This document shows positions 43,415 to 54,715 of a DNA stretch of 64,000 nucleotides, piece by piece. Below the pieces are notes generated by a model that ran no database searches, was not told the origin of the DNA, and worked only from the letters and a program-made list of their open reading frames with translations. The DNA comes from Cutaneotrichosporon cavernicola. Its lineage: Eukaryota > Basidiomycota > Tremellomycetes > Trichosporonales > Trichosporonaceae. The position numbers were made by a program, and so were the translations under genes. Positions within the stretch are counted from its first letter, which is position 1. Each line of letters opens with the position of its first letter. The stretch is from assembly GCF_030864355.1 (NCBI RefSeq), contig NC_083400.1:883001-947000 (forward strand), written 5' to 3'.

Positions 43415-44697
43415 TTAGGCGGCGAGACGCTGGGCAAGCACAAGCGCAAAGAGAACGCCAGCGTTTAGTACACGCAGTGTTGCGTCGCCGCTGAGGTTAA
43501 GCGCGTACGTAAGGTTGAACGGGGCGGCGTCGTACAGCACCGCAAGCAGAATCGCGAAACGGAAGATGGCAAACGTGAGCGCGTCGACGGTCGGTGTCGG
43601 GGGGTTGGCACCTGGAGTTAGCTAATCTTCTGGGTTGAACCGCTACGCACTCTGGTACCGCGTCGTGACGCCCCGACGGGGGTTAACGCCCTTCTGTGGA
43701 ACAAAGGACACTATCGTGCTGAGAAAGAGCGGCGGGAGCACCGTTGCGCCGAGCCTGTCGTCAGCGTACAGCATGCTCACAGCTCACCACCACGTAAGGG
43801 CAGGCCACACATCCGAACGCTGCCAGAAGTGTGAGTAGCGGGGGACGACAAATGTCCAAGCAAGTGTCGGTGCCCACGAGAAGGCATTCCCGAAAAACGT
43901 GCCGAACGATCCGGGTTCTGTGTCCCGCGGAGGGAAAGTGAGCGTGATGTGGTGGAACTTCGTAACGCGATAGTACAAGGCGGCGCCCTCGAGCGCGATC
44001 GCCGCGATGAGGAGGTTGTCCGCCTGCGAGAAGATCTGGTGTCAGAGAATCTCTGGAGGATGCTTACGTCGCGCGCATTGCGCCAGTGTTCCTCCGTGTG
44101 GTGCACGACCGGGCGAATTACGCGGGCAACCTCGTCGGCACCGTCGCGGAGGCGGGCGACGATATTACGCGTGTCCGTCTCGACGAGAGCAAGAGCATCG
44201 TCAGCGACCTCGCGGAACGCCTCGGTAGTGTCCTGCGCGACCGAGCGGAAGACTTTCCTGCAATCAGCATCGGTGAACTGCTCAGAACTCACGCAGGAGA
44301 GTCCGGAAGGGGCACGCTCGCGGCCTCGGTGAGGTGGTCCACGACCTTGGCGAGGGAGCGGCGAGTTCGGGGCGTCTTCTCGGGGGCGGGTGAGTCGCTG
44401 TCGTCGTTCGCCTCGACACTGTTGTTAGCAAGACTAAAGGTGGGTGGAGGGTGGGTGGCTCACTGGCTCCGGCGGGTGCGGCGGTACAGCCCCTCAAACT
44501 GAGGGTGGGTGCGATACTTTTCCGCGTCGGTGTCAAGACGAGTCTGAATATCCTCCCTCAGAGTGACCATGTTCTTGGATGCGGCATCGTCGACGCCGAG
44601 CGCCTCGGCAATCTCGACAAGATCAGCCTTGCGCTTCCCTATGAGGGAGCCGGAGAAGGTACTGGGGTCAGGAGCGCGACGGGGGGCCTCACGACAT
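43415..44697 (-). CDS. Putative membrane protein with SAP-like N-terminus (seven exons)
   Basis: Seven small exons; the first is only ATGTC (44697-44693), followed by a 31-nt intron. Spliced, it starts MSTFSGSLIGKRKADLVEIA, a SAP-like helical pair (EIAEALGVDDAASKNMV, EDIQTRLDTDAEKYRTHPQF). An acidic/basic linker (DSDSPAPEKTPRTRRS) and a helical stretch (DTTEAFREVADDALALVETD) follow. The C-terminal half has several hydrophobic segments: LAWTFVVPRY, ATVLPPLFLSTIVSF, FAIFRFAILLAVLYDAAPF, VLNAGVLFALVLAQRLAA. All six junctions keep frame. Similar SAP-like plus membrane proteins occur across fungi but have no known function to me. It diverges from SEC72 with 297 bp between starts. Confidence 0.75.
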
Positions 44698-44994
44698 GGC
44701 TCGTGGACGAGGAGCCGTGCAGGGGTTGTGTGGGAGCCGAAACAGTGACAAGTGGGGTGGATGGAAGTGGATGGATGGATAAAGGAACAAAAGTGAGCGA
44801 TGGAGAGGAAGGTGGAGGTGGGGGTTGTTTGTTTACACCATTAACGTGATCATCACCTTGTTGTTTTACACGTGGATGGCACGTGACTTCCACGTAACCT
44901 CCACTTGGTTCGAAACGTGTTCTGGTTCCATGTTGGGCTTCCCAGACATTACATTCTCTCCATCTCATCTCAGCTCACCTCAGCTCAGCTCGTC
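44698..44994. promoter_or_regulatory. Divergent promoter with paired CACGTG E-boxes
   Basis: CACGTG at 44869-44874 and 44880-44885, spaced 11 bp apart, with a CACGTA half-match shortly after. They sit between the SAP-like membrane gene (minus) and SEC72 (plus), close to the SEC72 start. CACGTG is the bHLH consensus (Cbf1/Pho4 type). Confidence 0.5.
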
Positions 44995-46165
44995 ATGGCA
45001 GACCACGTCCACGGTCCCAATTGCAACCACGGTCCCGGCCACTCGCACGGCCCCGGCCACAGCCACGGTCCCGGGCCGATGGGCATGGGCGGCCCGATGC
45101 AGGTGCAGGCCGACCCGGCGATGCAGCTGCTTCTCGACAGCCTGCCGACGCGCACCATGCCCTTTGCGATTGTGGACGTTGCGATTCCCAACACCAATCC
45201 TCCACAGGTGCAGAACATGGTCGTGTGCGCCGAGCACAAGCAGCCCGTGTGCGATGTGTGCGACGTCAACTATACCCCGCTCAACTACATGCACCAGTTC
45301 ATGAAGAATGCGCCGCCCGAGGCTGTGCCGCCTCCGCCAAACGTCCAGCCACCGCCGCAGCGTGCGGAGCAGATCAAGCAGGTCAAGGAGGCGGGCAACG
45401 TGAGTGTCGCGGCGCCGAGCGCAGCGAAGGGGGGTGAGGAGCAACCAACCTGCAAATCACCTGTTGTGGAACAGTCATAATTTGCCTGCTGCCGACGGGA
45501 GGTCGTGGGAACTCTTGGCGACTCGCGTTAACACCAGACCGCATTCAAGGCTGGTAACATCCCCGTTGCGATCAACAACTACTCGAGAAGCGCGGACATG
45601 GCGCTCTCCCGTCCGCCATGGGAAGTCGCTGCGATCTCGCGCGACGAGACGGCCATTGCGCTATGCAACCGTTCCGCGGCGTTTGCGGCGACCGGCGCAT
45701 GGGCCAATGCGCTTGCGGACGCGGACGCGGTGATCAGCCTCAAGCGGCCCTGGGCCAAGGGGCATTTCCGGTGAGTGTGCCCTGGCGCGAACAGCTGCTA
45801 CATTCAAATCGCAACTGCCATTCAACCCTGGTTATGAGCTCAGCGACGTACACCCCGCTACTCGGCCCACTCTGCCACGTTCCACTGACACCAGCCGTGC
45901 GCGCGCGCTCGTCGGCCTGGGACGCTTCGAGGAGGCTCACGACGCCATTGTCGACGGTCTCCAGTTCGAGCCGGACGAGAAGGACCTGAACGGCTACCTG
46001 ATCGAGGTGGATGAGCTGGTGCGTAAGCGTGACGCGGGAGAGGATTTCGATGACCCGAGCGACGAAAAGTTCTCCCCGCTCGGTCCGGCCAGCGGAGCAC
46101 AGTCGCCGAGCAAGAGCGGAGCCGCGACTCCTAAGGAAGAAGAGGAGAGCGGTGAGAAGGCATAG
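44995..46165 (+). CDS. SEC72: SEC72-like ER translocation subunit with TPR repeats
   Basis: Three exons: 44995-45399, 45538-45770 and 45895-46165, 302 residues. A His/Gly-rich N-terminus (NHGPGHSHGPGHSHGPGP) precedes VVCAEHKQPVCDVCDVNYTP, then a Pro-rich link. TPR motifs span KEAGNTAFKAGNIPVAINNY, ETAIALCNRSAAFAATGAWA and HFRRARALVGLGRFEEAHDA, each restored across introns. The C-terminus is acidic with KEEEESGEKA. Sec72 is a peripheral subunit of the Sec62/63 post-translational translocon on the ER; its TPR domain receives chaperone-bound precursors. The length suits fungal Sec72. Confidence 0.88.
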
Positions 46166-46569
46166 ACACATTGACAGATTCCCGATGGGCGATAAGCGAT
46201 AGCGTAGGATACCCATGCATGGCGCATACCCAATGCGATGACGAACGATGCGACGCATGGACCAAGGCGGGAGGGCGGAGGCGCTATGACCGCCAGTTGC
46301 CAGGGCGTTGCCACGCTTCAAGTCGTCAGTTGTGTGATCTGTGATCTGGGAGCTGGGAACTGGGAGCTGAGAGCTGAGAGTTGAGAGAGAAGCATGCGCC
46401 ACCTCGCACGCTCTCGCACTCTGGCACATTGATACACACTTCTTCTCACTCAGACTTCTCACCCCAACGTCTATCCACGTCACTTCTTCTTCCTTCCTTC
46501 ACAACACATAAACCCTCACATCCACACTTTCCACACTTTCCTTCTCCTTCCTTCCTCTTTCCAGAAACA
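46166..46569. other. Promoter region of the REEP-like gene
   Basis: Strongly C/T-rich leader (about 46440-46566) directly before the ATG, as in many highly expressed fungal genes. GGGAGCTGAGAGCTGAGAG tandem repeats lie near 46355-46385. No gene. Confidence 0.5.
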
Positions 46570-47511
46570 ATGTCGACCACCACCCCTGCGCCCACCAAGC
46601 AGACGCCACTGCAGCGCGCCCGCGCTGCTGGAGCGAACCATGCTGCCCGCGCAACCGCCCATCTCAACGTCGCAAAGAGCCACATTGACAATATCAAGAG
46701 TCACCCGCAGACGCAGCGTGCGGTCGTGGCGGCCAACGAGCAGGTCGAGAGACTTCGCGCTGTGCTTGGACGGAGCGAGAGTGTCGTGGCGGCTGAGAAG
46801 GCTACGGGGATCGAGCGTGTGCGGCTTGTCGTTGGCGCGGTTGTTGCGTAAGTCCAAGTCCAAGTTCAAGTCCTTTGGCCGTGTTTCCACTCTGCCCTCA
46901 AACAACCCCTCATTGCCCAGCCCCGGTCCCAGCTGACTCTCCCCAGCTTTGTCCTCCTCGTCCCACTCAACCTCTTTGACATGGCCGCTTCCACCACCAG
47001 AGCCCTCACCCTCATCTTCCCAGCGTACAAGGCCATAGTCGCTCTGGAGCGTGCCAGTAACACGGACAATCTTCTCGCCTACTTTATTATCTTAGGTTAC
47101 TTCCAGGTGCTTGAGAGTCTGCTTCTGCCTATTCTCGTGTCGCAGATTCGTAAGTCGAATACACGTACAGTCGGACTAAACTTTAGCCCGCTACTATACC
47201 GTCAAGGTCGCGTTCATGTTCTATCTCGCGCACCCACGTCTCAATGTGAGTACCCCTCCCAGCATTGCTGACCCAAGGGCGCGACCAAGATCTACAACCT
47301 CCTCTTTAGCCGCAAGCTCGTCACGCCGCCCCTGTCGCCCAGGGCGACCAGCCCGAACGGCGCCGACCCGCTCACCCCCATGTCGCCTACGCGTGCCGCT
47401 GGCGTGCCCATCCCTCTGAGCCCCACCTCTCCCTCTCAGCGGGAGGACGTGTTCACCTCCCCTCTCCCTGGGTTCACGCGCATCCCCCGCTCCGTCGATG
47501 GGCGCCAGTAG
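46570..47511 (+). CDS. TB2/DP1/HVA22 (REEP/Yop1-like) ER-shaping protein
   Basis: Four exons: 46570-46847, 46947-47149, 47187-47245 and 47278-47511, about 257 residues. The first ~90 residues are hydrophilic and Ala-rich. The membrane domain spans VVGAVVAFVLLVPLNLFD, LTLIFPAYKAIVALERASN, LLAYFIILGYFQVLESLLLP and PRYYTVKVAFMFYLAHPRLN, followed by GATKIYNLLF, the conserved order of the TB2/DP1/HVA22 family. These hairpin proteins bend tubular ER. The C-terminal tail is Ser/Pro-rich. It is diverged from canonical Yop1 and may be a paralogue, so I give no symbol. Confidence 0.87.
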
Positions 47512-47669
47512 TGCCTCAGGCCTACCAATCGGCGCATAGCTTTGAATGAATCGCAGCTGTGGCTATATAGAACAACAAAAGTCGCCTTCCTGTAGTATAT
47601 ATTCGATGATAAGACTACGATCACATGCATACAACAGCTCTGTGTAACCTGTGCTACGGTACGACTGGG

Positions 47670-50600
47670 TCAGGCCAGTACGACAAGCCCATTAACGCCA
47701 ACGGTGGGCTTGGTATCCATCTCGTCCGCCTTGCGCTTCAACGGTCGTCCAGCCGCAAACCAGCAGAGATGGCACAACCCGTCGTGCCAGCGCGGAGACG
47801 CGTCAATCCCGCAACTCCCACACACACGCAGATTCTCCTTACTCTCCTTACCCTCCTTACCCTCCTCGTCCTTCACCTGATCCATCACCTGATCCATGCG
47901 CTGCGCTTTGCGAAGCAGAGCAAATCCGCCCTTGACCCCCTTGTAAGTCGCAGCGTAGATGCTGAGCGCGGTCTCGCCGTCGTCCATGTCAAAGGGGTCG
48001 TAGATGCTCCGTCCCTCGAGAGAATGGGAACGGCACCAGATACCTGGTGCCATGATGCCCGCGTCTTCCTTGAAGCGCGCGATGGTCGCGCCCTTGCTCT
48101 TGGCCAGCGTCATTTCCAGGCCGACCCGGTGGCCCGCGGCCCAAGCACACGAGACGTGGTAGCGTGCGCCGCAGTCGGTACAGGGGAGCTTGGCACCGTC
48201 GGGTTGGTTGCAGAGGGTACATGTCTGGTGTCAGCAAGTGTCAACAAGCACGTTTGCGGGCTCTGCGCTGCTGGCAGTGCTTAGATCCGCCTCGCGCTCG
48301 CCTACTCACCCCCTCCCACTTCTCCTGGGGGATAGTACTGATCCCCTCGACGGCCTTGAACGCCCCCGTATCCGCGTACTGCACCTCGGCATGCCAGGCC
48401 GAACACAAGGCATGTGTCCACCGACACCCTTCGGTCGGCTTCATGGCCGATAACACGTCAAAGTCGTACACAATCTTCTTCTTCCGCGTGAGCGCTGCCA
48501 CCACCGACATGTCCGCCGGGCAGAGCACACATCGGGGCTCGAGGTTGACTTCCTCTTCGCGCGCGTTGGCGCACAGTTCGCACTCCCATCCGTCCGCTAC
48601 ACGTCCTTCGCCGCGCACCCCGTAGCACGAAGCGTGGCAGCGGAAAGTACACGTCTTGCAACGGAGGAGGCTCTTGTCGCTCTTCTTGCAGAGAGCGCAT
48701 GGCGGCGCCTTGGGAGCTGCAGGCGCGGGCGTAGATGTGGCCGACCCAGTGTCCTTGCGGCGGCGCACGTCCTTCTTCTCGGGGCGCTTGGCGTCTTCGC
48801 TCTTAACAAACGAGATGACGCCGTACTTGCGATAGTTGGAGCCGCAGGGCTCGCACATTGCGTTCCCTTGTACTGTGCGCGGACACTTCCACCACACGTT
48901 CGAGGTGCGCGTGCCGCAGGCGGCACAGGCCATGCGGTTGGCGCTGGTAAACGCCGCGTTGTACAGCGATCCCTCGTCCTCGCTGACCTCACTGTCGGCG
49001 CGCGAGCGGATCTTGCCGAGACTCGGTGGGCCGAGCGTCTTCGAGTGGTTCCTCCCGTGGCTGCCGTGCACCTTGCGGTGCTGGCGGATGAGGTCGTTCT
49101 CAGTCTTGAGACGCTTGTTTCGCCATTTGAAGGTGTAGCGCACAACCTCGGCGGGGCGTTTGTGTACCGCCTTGGAGATGGCGTGCGCTTCGAGCCCGCT
49201 GTACCTGCTCAGCTCGGCCTCGAGGATCGCGTCCTCGGCCGCTGTCCATATGAGGGGGTTGCCAAAGTCCTCGAGCTTCAGCATCTTCATGTACTTGAGG
49301 CCCTCTTCGGCTCCCTTGTCGTGATACGCGACGACGCCCTTGTTGAGGCGGTTGATGTCGTATGGCGGGACGGGGAGGTTGAGGCGGGCAACGTCGTCCA
49401 TAAACGGTCCGACTGAGGTTAGCTCCATCAGCTGCGGTTGCTCACGCCCTGGGTCTGGCTCTGAGAGCACGGTCAGCGTCGTCGTATGCGCATTCTCGTC
49501 AGGGTCGAAACCCCGCTCCGCTTATGTCAGTGACTCTCTCCCAGTCAGCTCACGAGTCTCGAGCGACGGGCCCAACGCCCGTAAGCTGCCCTGCTTTGCT
49601 GCTTCTGCGGCCTGCTGCTCCTCCCATGTGAGGACGTTGGCTGTGTACCTTGGCCCGACTCTCGTCACCGCACGAGGGAAGGTGAGGTCCTCCTCGCTCA
49701 GCGTGTCCTCGGCCCGAGTATGCAAGCTGCCGTCAGCGAGTCCCAACTCCCAGCTCACCCAAAGTACCGCCACGACCACCCGCGGAACTGGACATCGGGC
49801 GTGTCGCTGATCGCCGCGCGCTCCTTCTTGCCGGGCTTGACACGGGGCGGCGCGCTTCCTCCGTTGGTCACGAAGCGGTATTTTTCGCTCTCGACGTCCA
49901 TGCGCCGCTGGATCGTGCACCCGAGACACGCCCACGAGTAACCCTTGGCTGGCTTGGCGCTCAGCGGTGGTGTTAAGCACGCCATGTGAAAGTAGCAACG
50001 GCACAGCTCGCAGCGCACCGTATGCTGCGCGGCGGCCCACTTGTCGCAGATCTTGCAGGAATGGTAGTCGTCCATAAGGTCGGCGACCATCTCCTTCTCG
50101 GTGAGGAGGTACTCGTAGCGCTCAAGCAACACCTTCTTCACCTCGGGTGGGATGTTGTTCACGCTCGCGGTGCGAAGTACCTCATACTCGCGCTTGATGT
50201 ATGGGTCGAAGAACTTGCTAAAGTAGAAGTGATCTGGGGTGTTGCGCCAGCGTACAAGGTCGTCGATCTTCTCCTTGTGTCGAACGTAGCACTTGCCGCG
50301 GATGACAGAGACGGGTTCGACGAGCGTATGGATGGCGGCCAGTAGCTGGCGGAAGTCACTGACGGGTCGTCCCGAGATCTGCGTCAGTTCTTCCTTCAAA
50401 GCGAGCTCACATCGCCAGGGCGGTAGTAGATGCTCAATCTGACGTGCAGTTCGTTCTTGGCGACGTGCCGCGAGTTGGTGCCCCTTTTGTGCGCGTTTCC
50501 AGCCGACACGAACTCGAGGATGCGTGCGATAATGTATGGCGTGCCTGCTGTCAGCTTGGTTGGAATGATAGACTACCATCGCGGTCCGACCATGGCATGG

Positions 50601-50735
50601 AGACGTAAACGTGGTCTGGATGTCAGTTATGCATGTGATGAGCGCACCGTTGATGTGGACCACCTCGCCGTTGGCCGCCTTGGCCGACAGCACGGTGAAG
50701 CCCTGCTGGGCCATGTCGGATGCGCGCGACGGCAT
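47670..50735 (-). CDS. SNT2: SNT2-like BAH-PHD-SANT chromatin protein
   Basis: Seven exons with frame kept throughout. Splicing rebuilds a BAH domain: NGEVVHINGDHVYVSMPW, then TPYIIARILEFVSAG and HVRLSIYYRPGD, continuing to FYFSKFFDPYIKREYE. A PHD finger follows (HSCKICDKW...CELCRCYFHMACL). A SANT-like block reads WTAAEDAILEAELSRY and HKRPAEVVRYTFKW. Next are a GATA-like finger (CAACGTRTSNVWWKCP...CEPCG), a second PHD (PPCALCKKSDKSLLRCKTC), an extended PHD ending CRSHSLEG, and a second GATA-like C4 motif at the C-terminus (VCGSCGIDASPRWHDGLCHL). Snt2 acts with Rpd3L-type or Lid2 complexes in stress transcription and histone turnover. Either of two starts (50735, 50714) is possible. Confidence 0.92.
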
Positions 50736-52211
50736 CGCGGGGCAGGTGGTGGTTGGAAGATGGAGGAGTTTTGAGTTGGAGGAGTTGAGTTGAATGCGAA
50801 GGTAATGTAATGAAGGGTGGCGGGATGAGCGCCGTCTTAAGCCTCAAGTCTGAAGGATCGAGACGGTAAGTTGGCAAGTTTGTGATTGCGTAGCCCGTGA
50901 TCTCTCTCCTTTGGTTTGAGCCCGTCGACTAACGGCTTCAAGTGCGAGTGGATGATGGCAAGAATGGGATCATGGACACTTGAGTAACTGCTAAGAGGTG
51001 ACTACAGTATCAAGTTTCAGTCACCAACACGCCCAGTTGGCGCTCGACTCGACCATGAATTAAGGCCTACAATGGAGTTATGGAGAGAACGGCTAAAGGG
51101 GTCTCTCGCTCTGCTTTGTGAAATGATGCATGCGCTATGTACAATCTACGTTGCCGGTCTAAGTCTTGGTTGGCGGCTACGGAATGATGATGGTGGAGGT
51201 GGACATGAGTCATGGTCCGTATCACCCAGTGACCTCTGCGCGTGTTGTGCGGGGTGGACCATTACATCTTACAGGACTGCAGAAGGCTGCATACCCTACT
51301 CTGCGCTCCAGTCGCCTCCGCGCTGCGCTCCACATGTCCAGGCGCACGCGGGCAGATCCCCATGCTAGTGGACGAGCCAGTAGACGAGCCACTGTTAAGC
51401 CGCCAGTGGTTCAGCATCACATGCACATGTGTTGATCACAATGAGCTCCTCGCCTCAAGTCAGCAGCATCGCCAGCTCGCTGCATCACAAGCTCATCCCC
51501 AGCGCAATCATTCGCCATAGCCTGCTGCGCGCAGGCTCAGGGGGAAACACTTATCGCGCGGAGTCTGGTGCCGAACGCCGAGACAGGTTGAGAGGTCCGC
51601 GATCTCCTGCCAAGCTGATCCGAGCAGGCCGCCGACACGTCACGTTTCCGCGCTCGTCTGCGACGCCTTCCTGTCTTCCATGCTCATGCTCGTGCTCGTC
51701 CTCGCCATCCGTCGGCGCTGGTTGATGCGATGAGGAAGGCTTAGACCGCGCAGAGTGAATGAGAGAACAGTAATATGCCACAGCACGTGGTTGTCAAGTA
51801 ATGCCGAGATGGGTCTCGGGGGTTAAGGTGGCGCTATGAGGAGGGGGGAGGGGTTGGAGGAAGGTGGAGGAAGGTGGATGGGGTTGCCGAGCGTGGGATG
51901 GGGTGTTTTAGGCGAGGGATGCTTTGGGTGGAGAAGCGGGATCAAATTCCAATACCAGTTAGCTTGAGCTGAGCCCCGGCCGATAGTAAATCAAAGTAAC
52001 CCGGTAAAGTACCTAGAGCCGGAGAATGATGAAACTAAAGGTTAAGGACTCTAAAGCAGACACCTCGCTCGCCAGCTAATCCCCAACCGAAAGCCGAGGT
52101 ATCGCGACCCGTGGCCCTACACCTAGTCGTACCTTCTTCTACTCGATACATATCCATTCTCTTGTCTCCTTTCTCTGTCTGCCTGCCTGTCTACCCGTCT
52201 TCCCCATCACA
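50736..52211. other. 1.5-kb intergenic stretch between SNT2 and ETF-alpha
   Basis: Shared 5' region of divergent genes. Several overlapping short frames occur at 51070-51730 without family marks or consistent splicing. No gene is supported. Confidence 0.5.
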
Positions 52212-53476
52212 ATGCTCGCCCGTAACGTCCTCCGCACCGCCCGCGCCGCTCGCTTCTCCACCGCGCCTGCGCCTGGCCGCTTTGCCTCGTCCCTCGTCTT
52301 CCTCGAGCAGAAGGGCGGCAAGCTCAACGACCAGGCCCTCGTTGCCGTTACCGCCGCCCAGGCTGTCGGCGGTGACGTGAGTTGCGCATACAGGATAGGG
52401 ACTGATACCAGGTCTCGGGCATCGTCATCGGCTCGGCGAGCGACGTCGCCAAGGCCGTCGAGGAGGCCAAGGGGTGAGTTGAAGAACGACTTCGGAACTT
52501 CGGCAAAAGCTCGGAGATGAGATCCGAGATTCCATCGCTGACACGCAGCATCGCCGGTCTCTCCAAGATCTACTCGTCGGCTTCGGACGCTTACGCTAAC
52601 GGCCTCGCTGAGAGTGAGCTTTGTGTTTGTGCATGCTGACCGCAGACGTCGCGCCCCTCCTCGCCCAGGTGATCCCCGGCAAGTCGGTTTCGCACCTCTT
52701 CGGCGCGCACACCGCTGCGGCCAAGAACATCTTCCCCCGCCTTGCTGGTATGCTTGAGGTCTCGCAGATCTCGGACATTACTGCCGTCAAGGGCGAGGAC
52801 ACCTTCCAGCGCCCCATCTACGCTGGTAACGCCATCCTCACCCTCAAGTCGTCGGACAAGGACAAGTACAAGGTTATCACCGTCCGTGGCACCGCCTTTG
52901 ACAAGGCCGCCAAGGAGGGTGGCTCGGCTGCCGTTGAGGAGGTCGCTGCCGTTGACGCGTCGTGTAAGTTGGGGCTCGGCTGCGGAAGTGGACAAACGGA
53001 ATCACTAGCTGACCTCAGCGCCCACCAAGTTCGTCAGCGAGGAGATTGTCGTCTCGTCTCGCCCCGACCTCTCGTCGGCCGCCAAGGTCATCTCGGGTGG
53101 CCGCGCGCTCAAGTCGCAGGAGAACTTTGAGAAGGTCCTCGACCCCCTTGCCGACGCTCTCGGTGCCGCTGTCGGTGCGTCGCGTGCCGCCGTTGACGCC
53201 GGCTACGCCGACAACTCGCTCCAGGTCGGCCAGACCGGCAAGGTTGTTGCTCCCGAGCTCTACATTGCCATCGGTATCTCGGGTGCCATCCAGCACCTTG
53301 CGGGCATGAAGGACTCGAAGCTCATTGTTGCCATCAACAAGGACGCTGACGCTCCTATCTTCCAGGTGAGTTTGCAGAGGCTAATGAAAGCTGACATCCA
53401 GATTGCCGACATTGGTCTCGTTGCCGACCTCTTCGAGGCCGTGCCCGAGCTCGTTAAGGAGCTCGGCAACCAGTAA
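52212..53476 (+). CDS. AIM45: Electron transfer flavoprotein alpha subunit, mitochondrial
   Basis: Six exons with frame-preserving introns. [20 protein letters not shown] is a typical mitochondrial presequence. Domain I includes [20 protein letters not shown], then [18 protein letters not shown] and [20 protein letters not shown]. The FAD-binding domain shows [73 protein letters not shown] and [20 protein letters not shown], nearly invariant in ETF-alpha. With the beta subunit it passes electrons from acyl-CoA and other dehydrogenases to ETF-ubiquinone oxidoreductase in the matrix. The length is usual. The function complements the ACAD-type and NAD-GDH genes in the window, but they are not clustered functionally. 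Confidence 0.97.
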
Positions 53477-54715
53477 AAGTGTCACAGCATAGGACACGGT
53501 AGGCGTGCATTGAATGCATTGAGGTAGCAGTCTTGCGGCTTGCGACGGGCGTGCTAGGGGCGTGTTGAGGTGGTGACGTTGCTGACGAGATTAAGCTGAC
53601 CAGTGATCAAGTGGAGATGGTACGGTTAGATGCGGAGGCGATGCGGAGACGGTGGGCGGGACAACCCGAGGTTGTACGGGAAGCCGTCGAGCTGCTCGTG
53701 CTCTCGCGATTCGTCGTAACAGTTCTGGGACACGTAGCGCTGGGAAGCGTTGCACCCACGCAGCCTGCGTCTCCTGAAACGCGCGTATGGCGGTTTCCCG
53801 TAGCTCGTGAGGTGTTGTGCTCAACCTACCGCTGTCGCCCAAGCCCGAACTGCGACGCAAGGCGATCTTGGATGAGATGAATACAACCCGCGACAGGGCG
53901 TCCAAGCCTCCCCCCCCCCCCCCCCCCCCCCCGTCCTCTTCAAGGGCACGTCGGCGCGACATGTGGACGGTGCTGGCGTAGAGGCGTTGCGTCGCATTAG
54001 TCAAGACGTGTTGGCTCTATACTCCGCCACATCTGAACTCAGCACACGGCCGACTGGACTTTAAAAGAAGGCGGGGTGGGCTGGAGGCTGTTGGTTCAAG
54101 CGCGGTTGTGGTGCTCGCCACATTGCCCTACTTGTCCCCTTTGTATCTTGGGCTGGTTATATGCATTAGTTGGGTGATTCGCGCTGTTTCAGGTCATCCA
54201 TGTTCGCAACGCAACAAGGTGCATTGTGGACAGCATGGAACGACGACACTACCAACTGGGAATCGTACTGCCCGTGCGGATCGGGCCGTGCCGGTCCTGG
54301 ACCCCAGACGCCTAATCCCTAATTTTAGGCCTCCGATATATTGAATAGGCGCACTAAACTAAAGTCAGGCGCGGTCAATGGAGAGTCCAGTCAACCAGAG
54401 TAGCTTGGATATTGGCGACCAGCCATCTGTTCGATCCCCTGACGATCCATCTCCCCCCTTGGTATCCCTCATCCTTGGCCTTAAACCTCATCTTACTGTA
54501 CTTATTCCCTGCTCATCCCATTTCCAGTCGCGCTCACCATCCACCTCACCATCCACCTCACCATCCGCTTGACATCCATCTATAAACCTGTTTTGAACGC
54601 GGGCACCCACATTCCCGCTACTACACGCGAGAACAGCGTGCCATTCTCTCGTCTGGCAGCCTCTCACCTCGTCCTTTAAAGGCGCCTGGCGCGTCCTTCC
54701 CCACCACCACCCACC
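53477..54715. other. Intergenic stretch with C23 homopolymer
   Basis: It holds a run of 23 C (53910-53932). A 137-codon minus-strand frame (53591-54004) crosses the run, which it would read as poly-Gly; it has no family marks, and I do not call it a gene. CACCATCCAC tandem repeats lie near 54532-54570 just before RAD21. Confidence 0.55.
53910..53932. repeat. C23 homopolymer
   Basis: Twenty-three consecutive C on the plus strand. Length is likely to vary between isolates and reads. Confidence 0.92.

Noticed and set aside
51072..51725. Cluster of overlapping ~90-codon plus frames
   Set aside because: All three frames are open at once, which reflects composition; no motif or intron model favours any.
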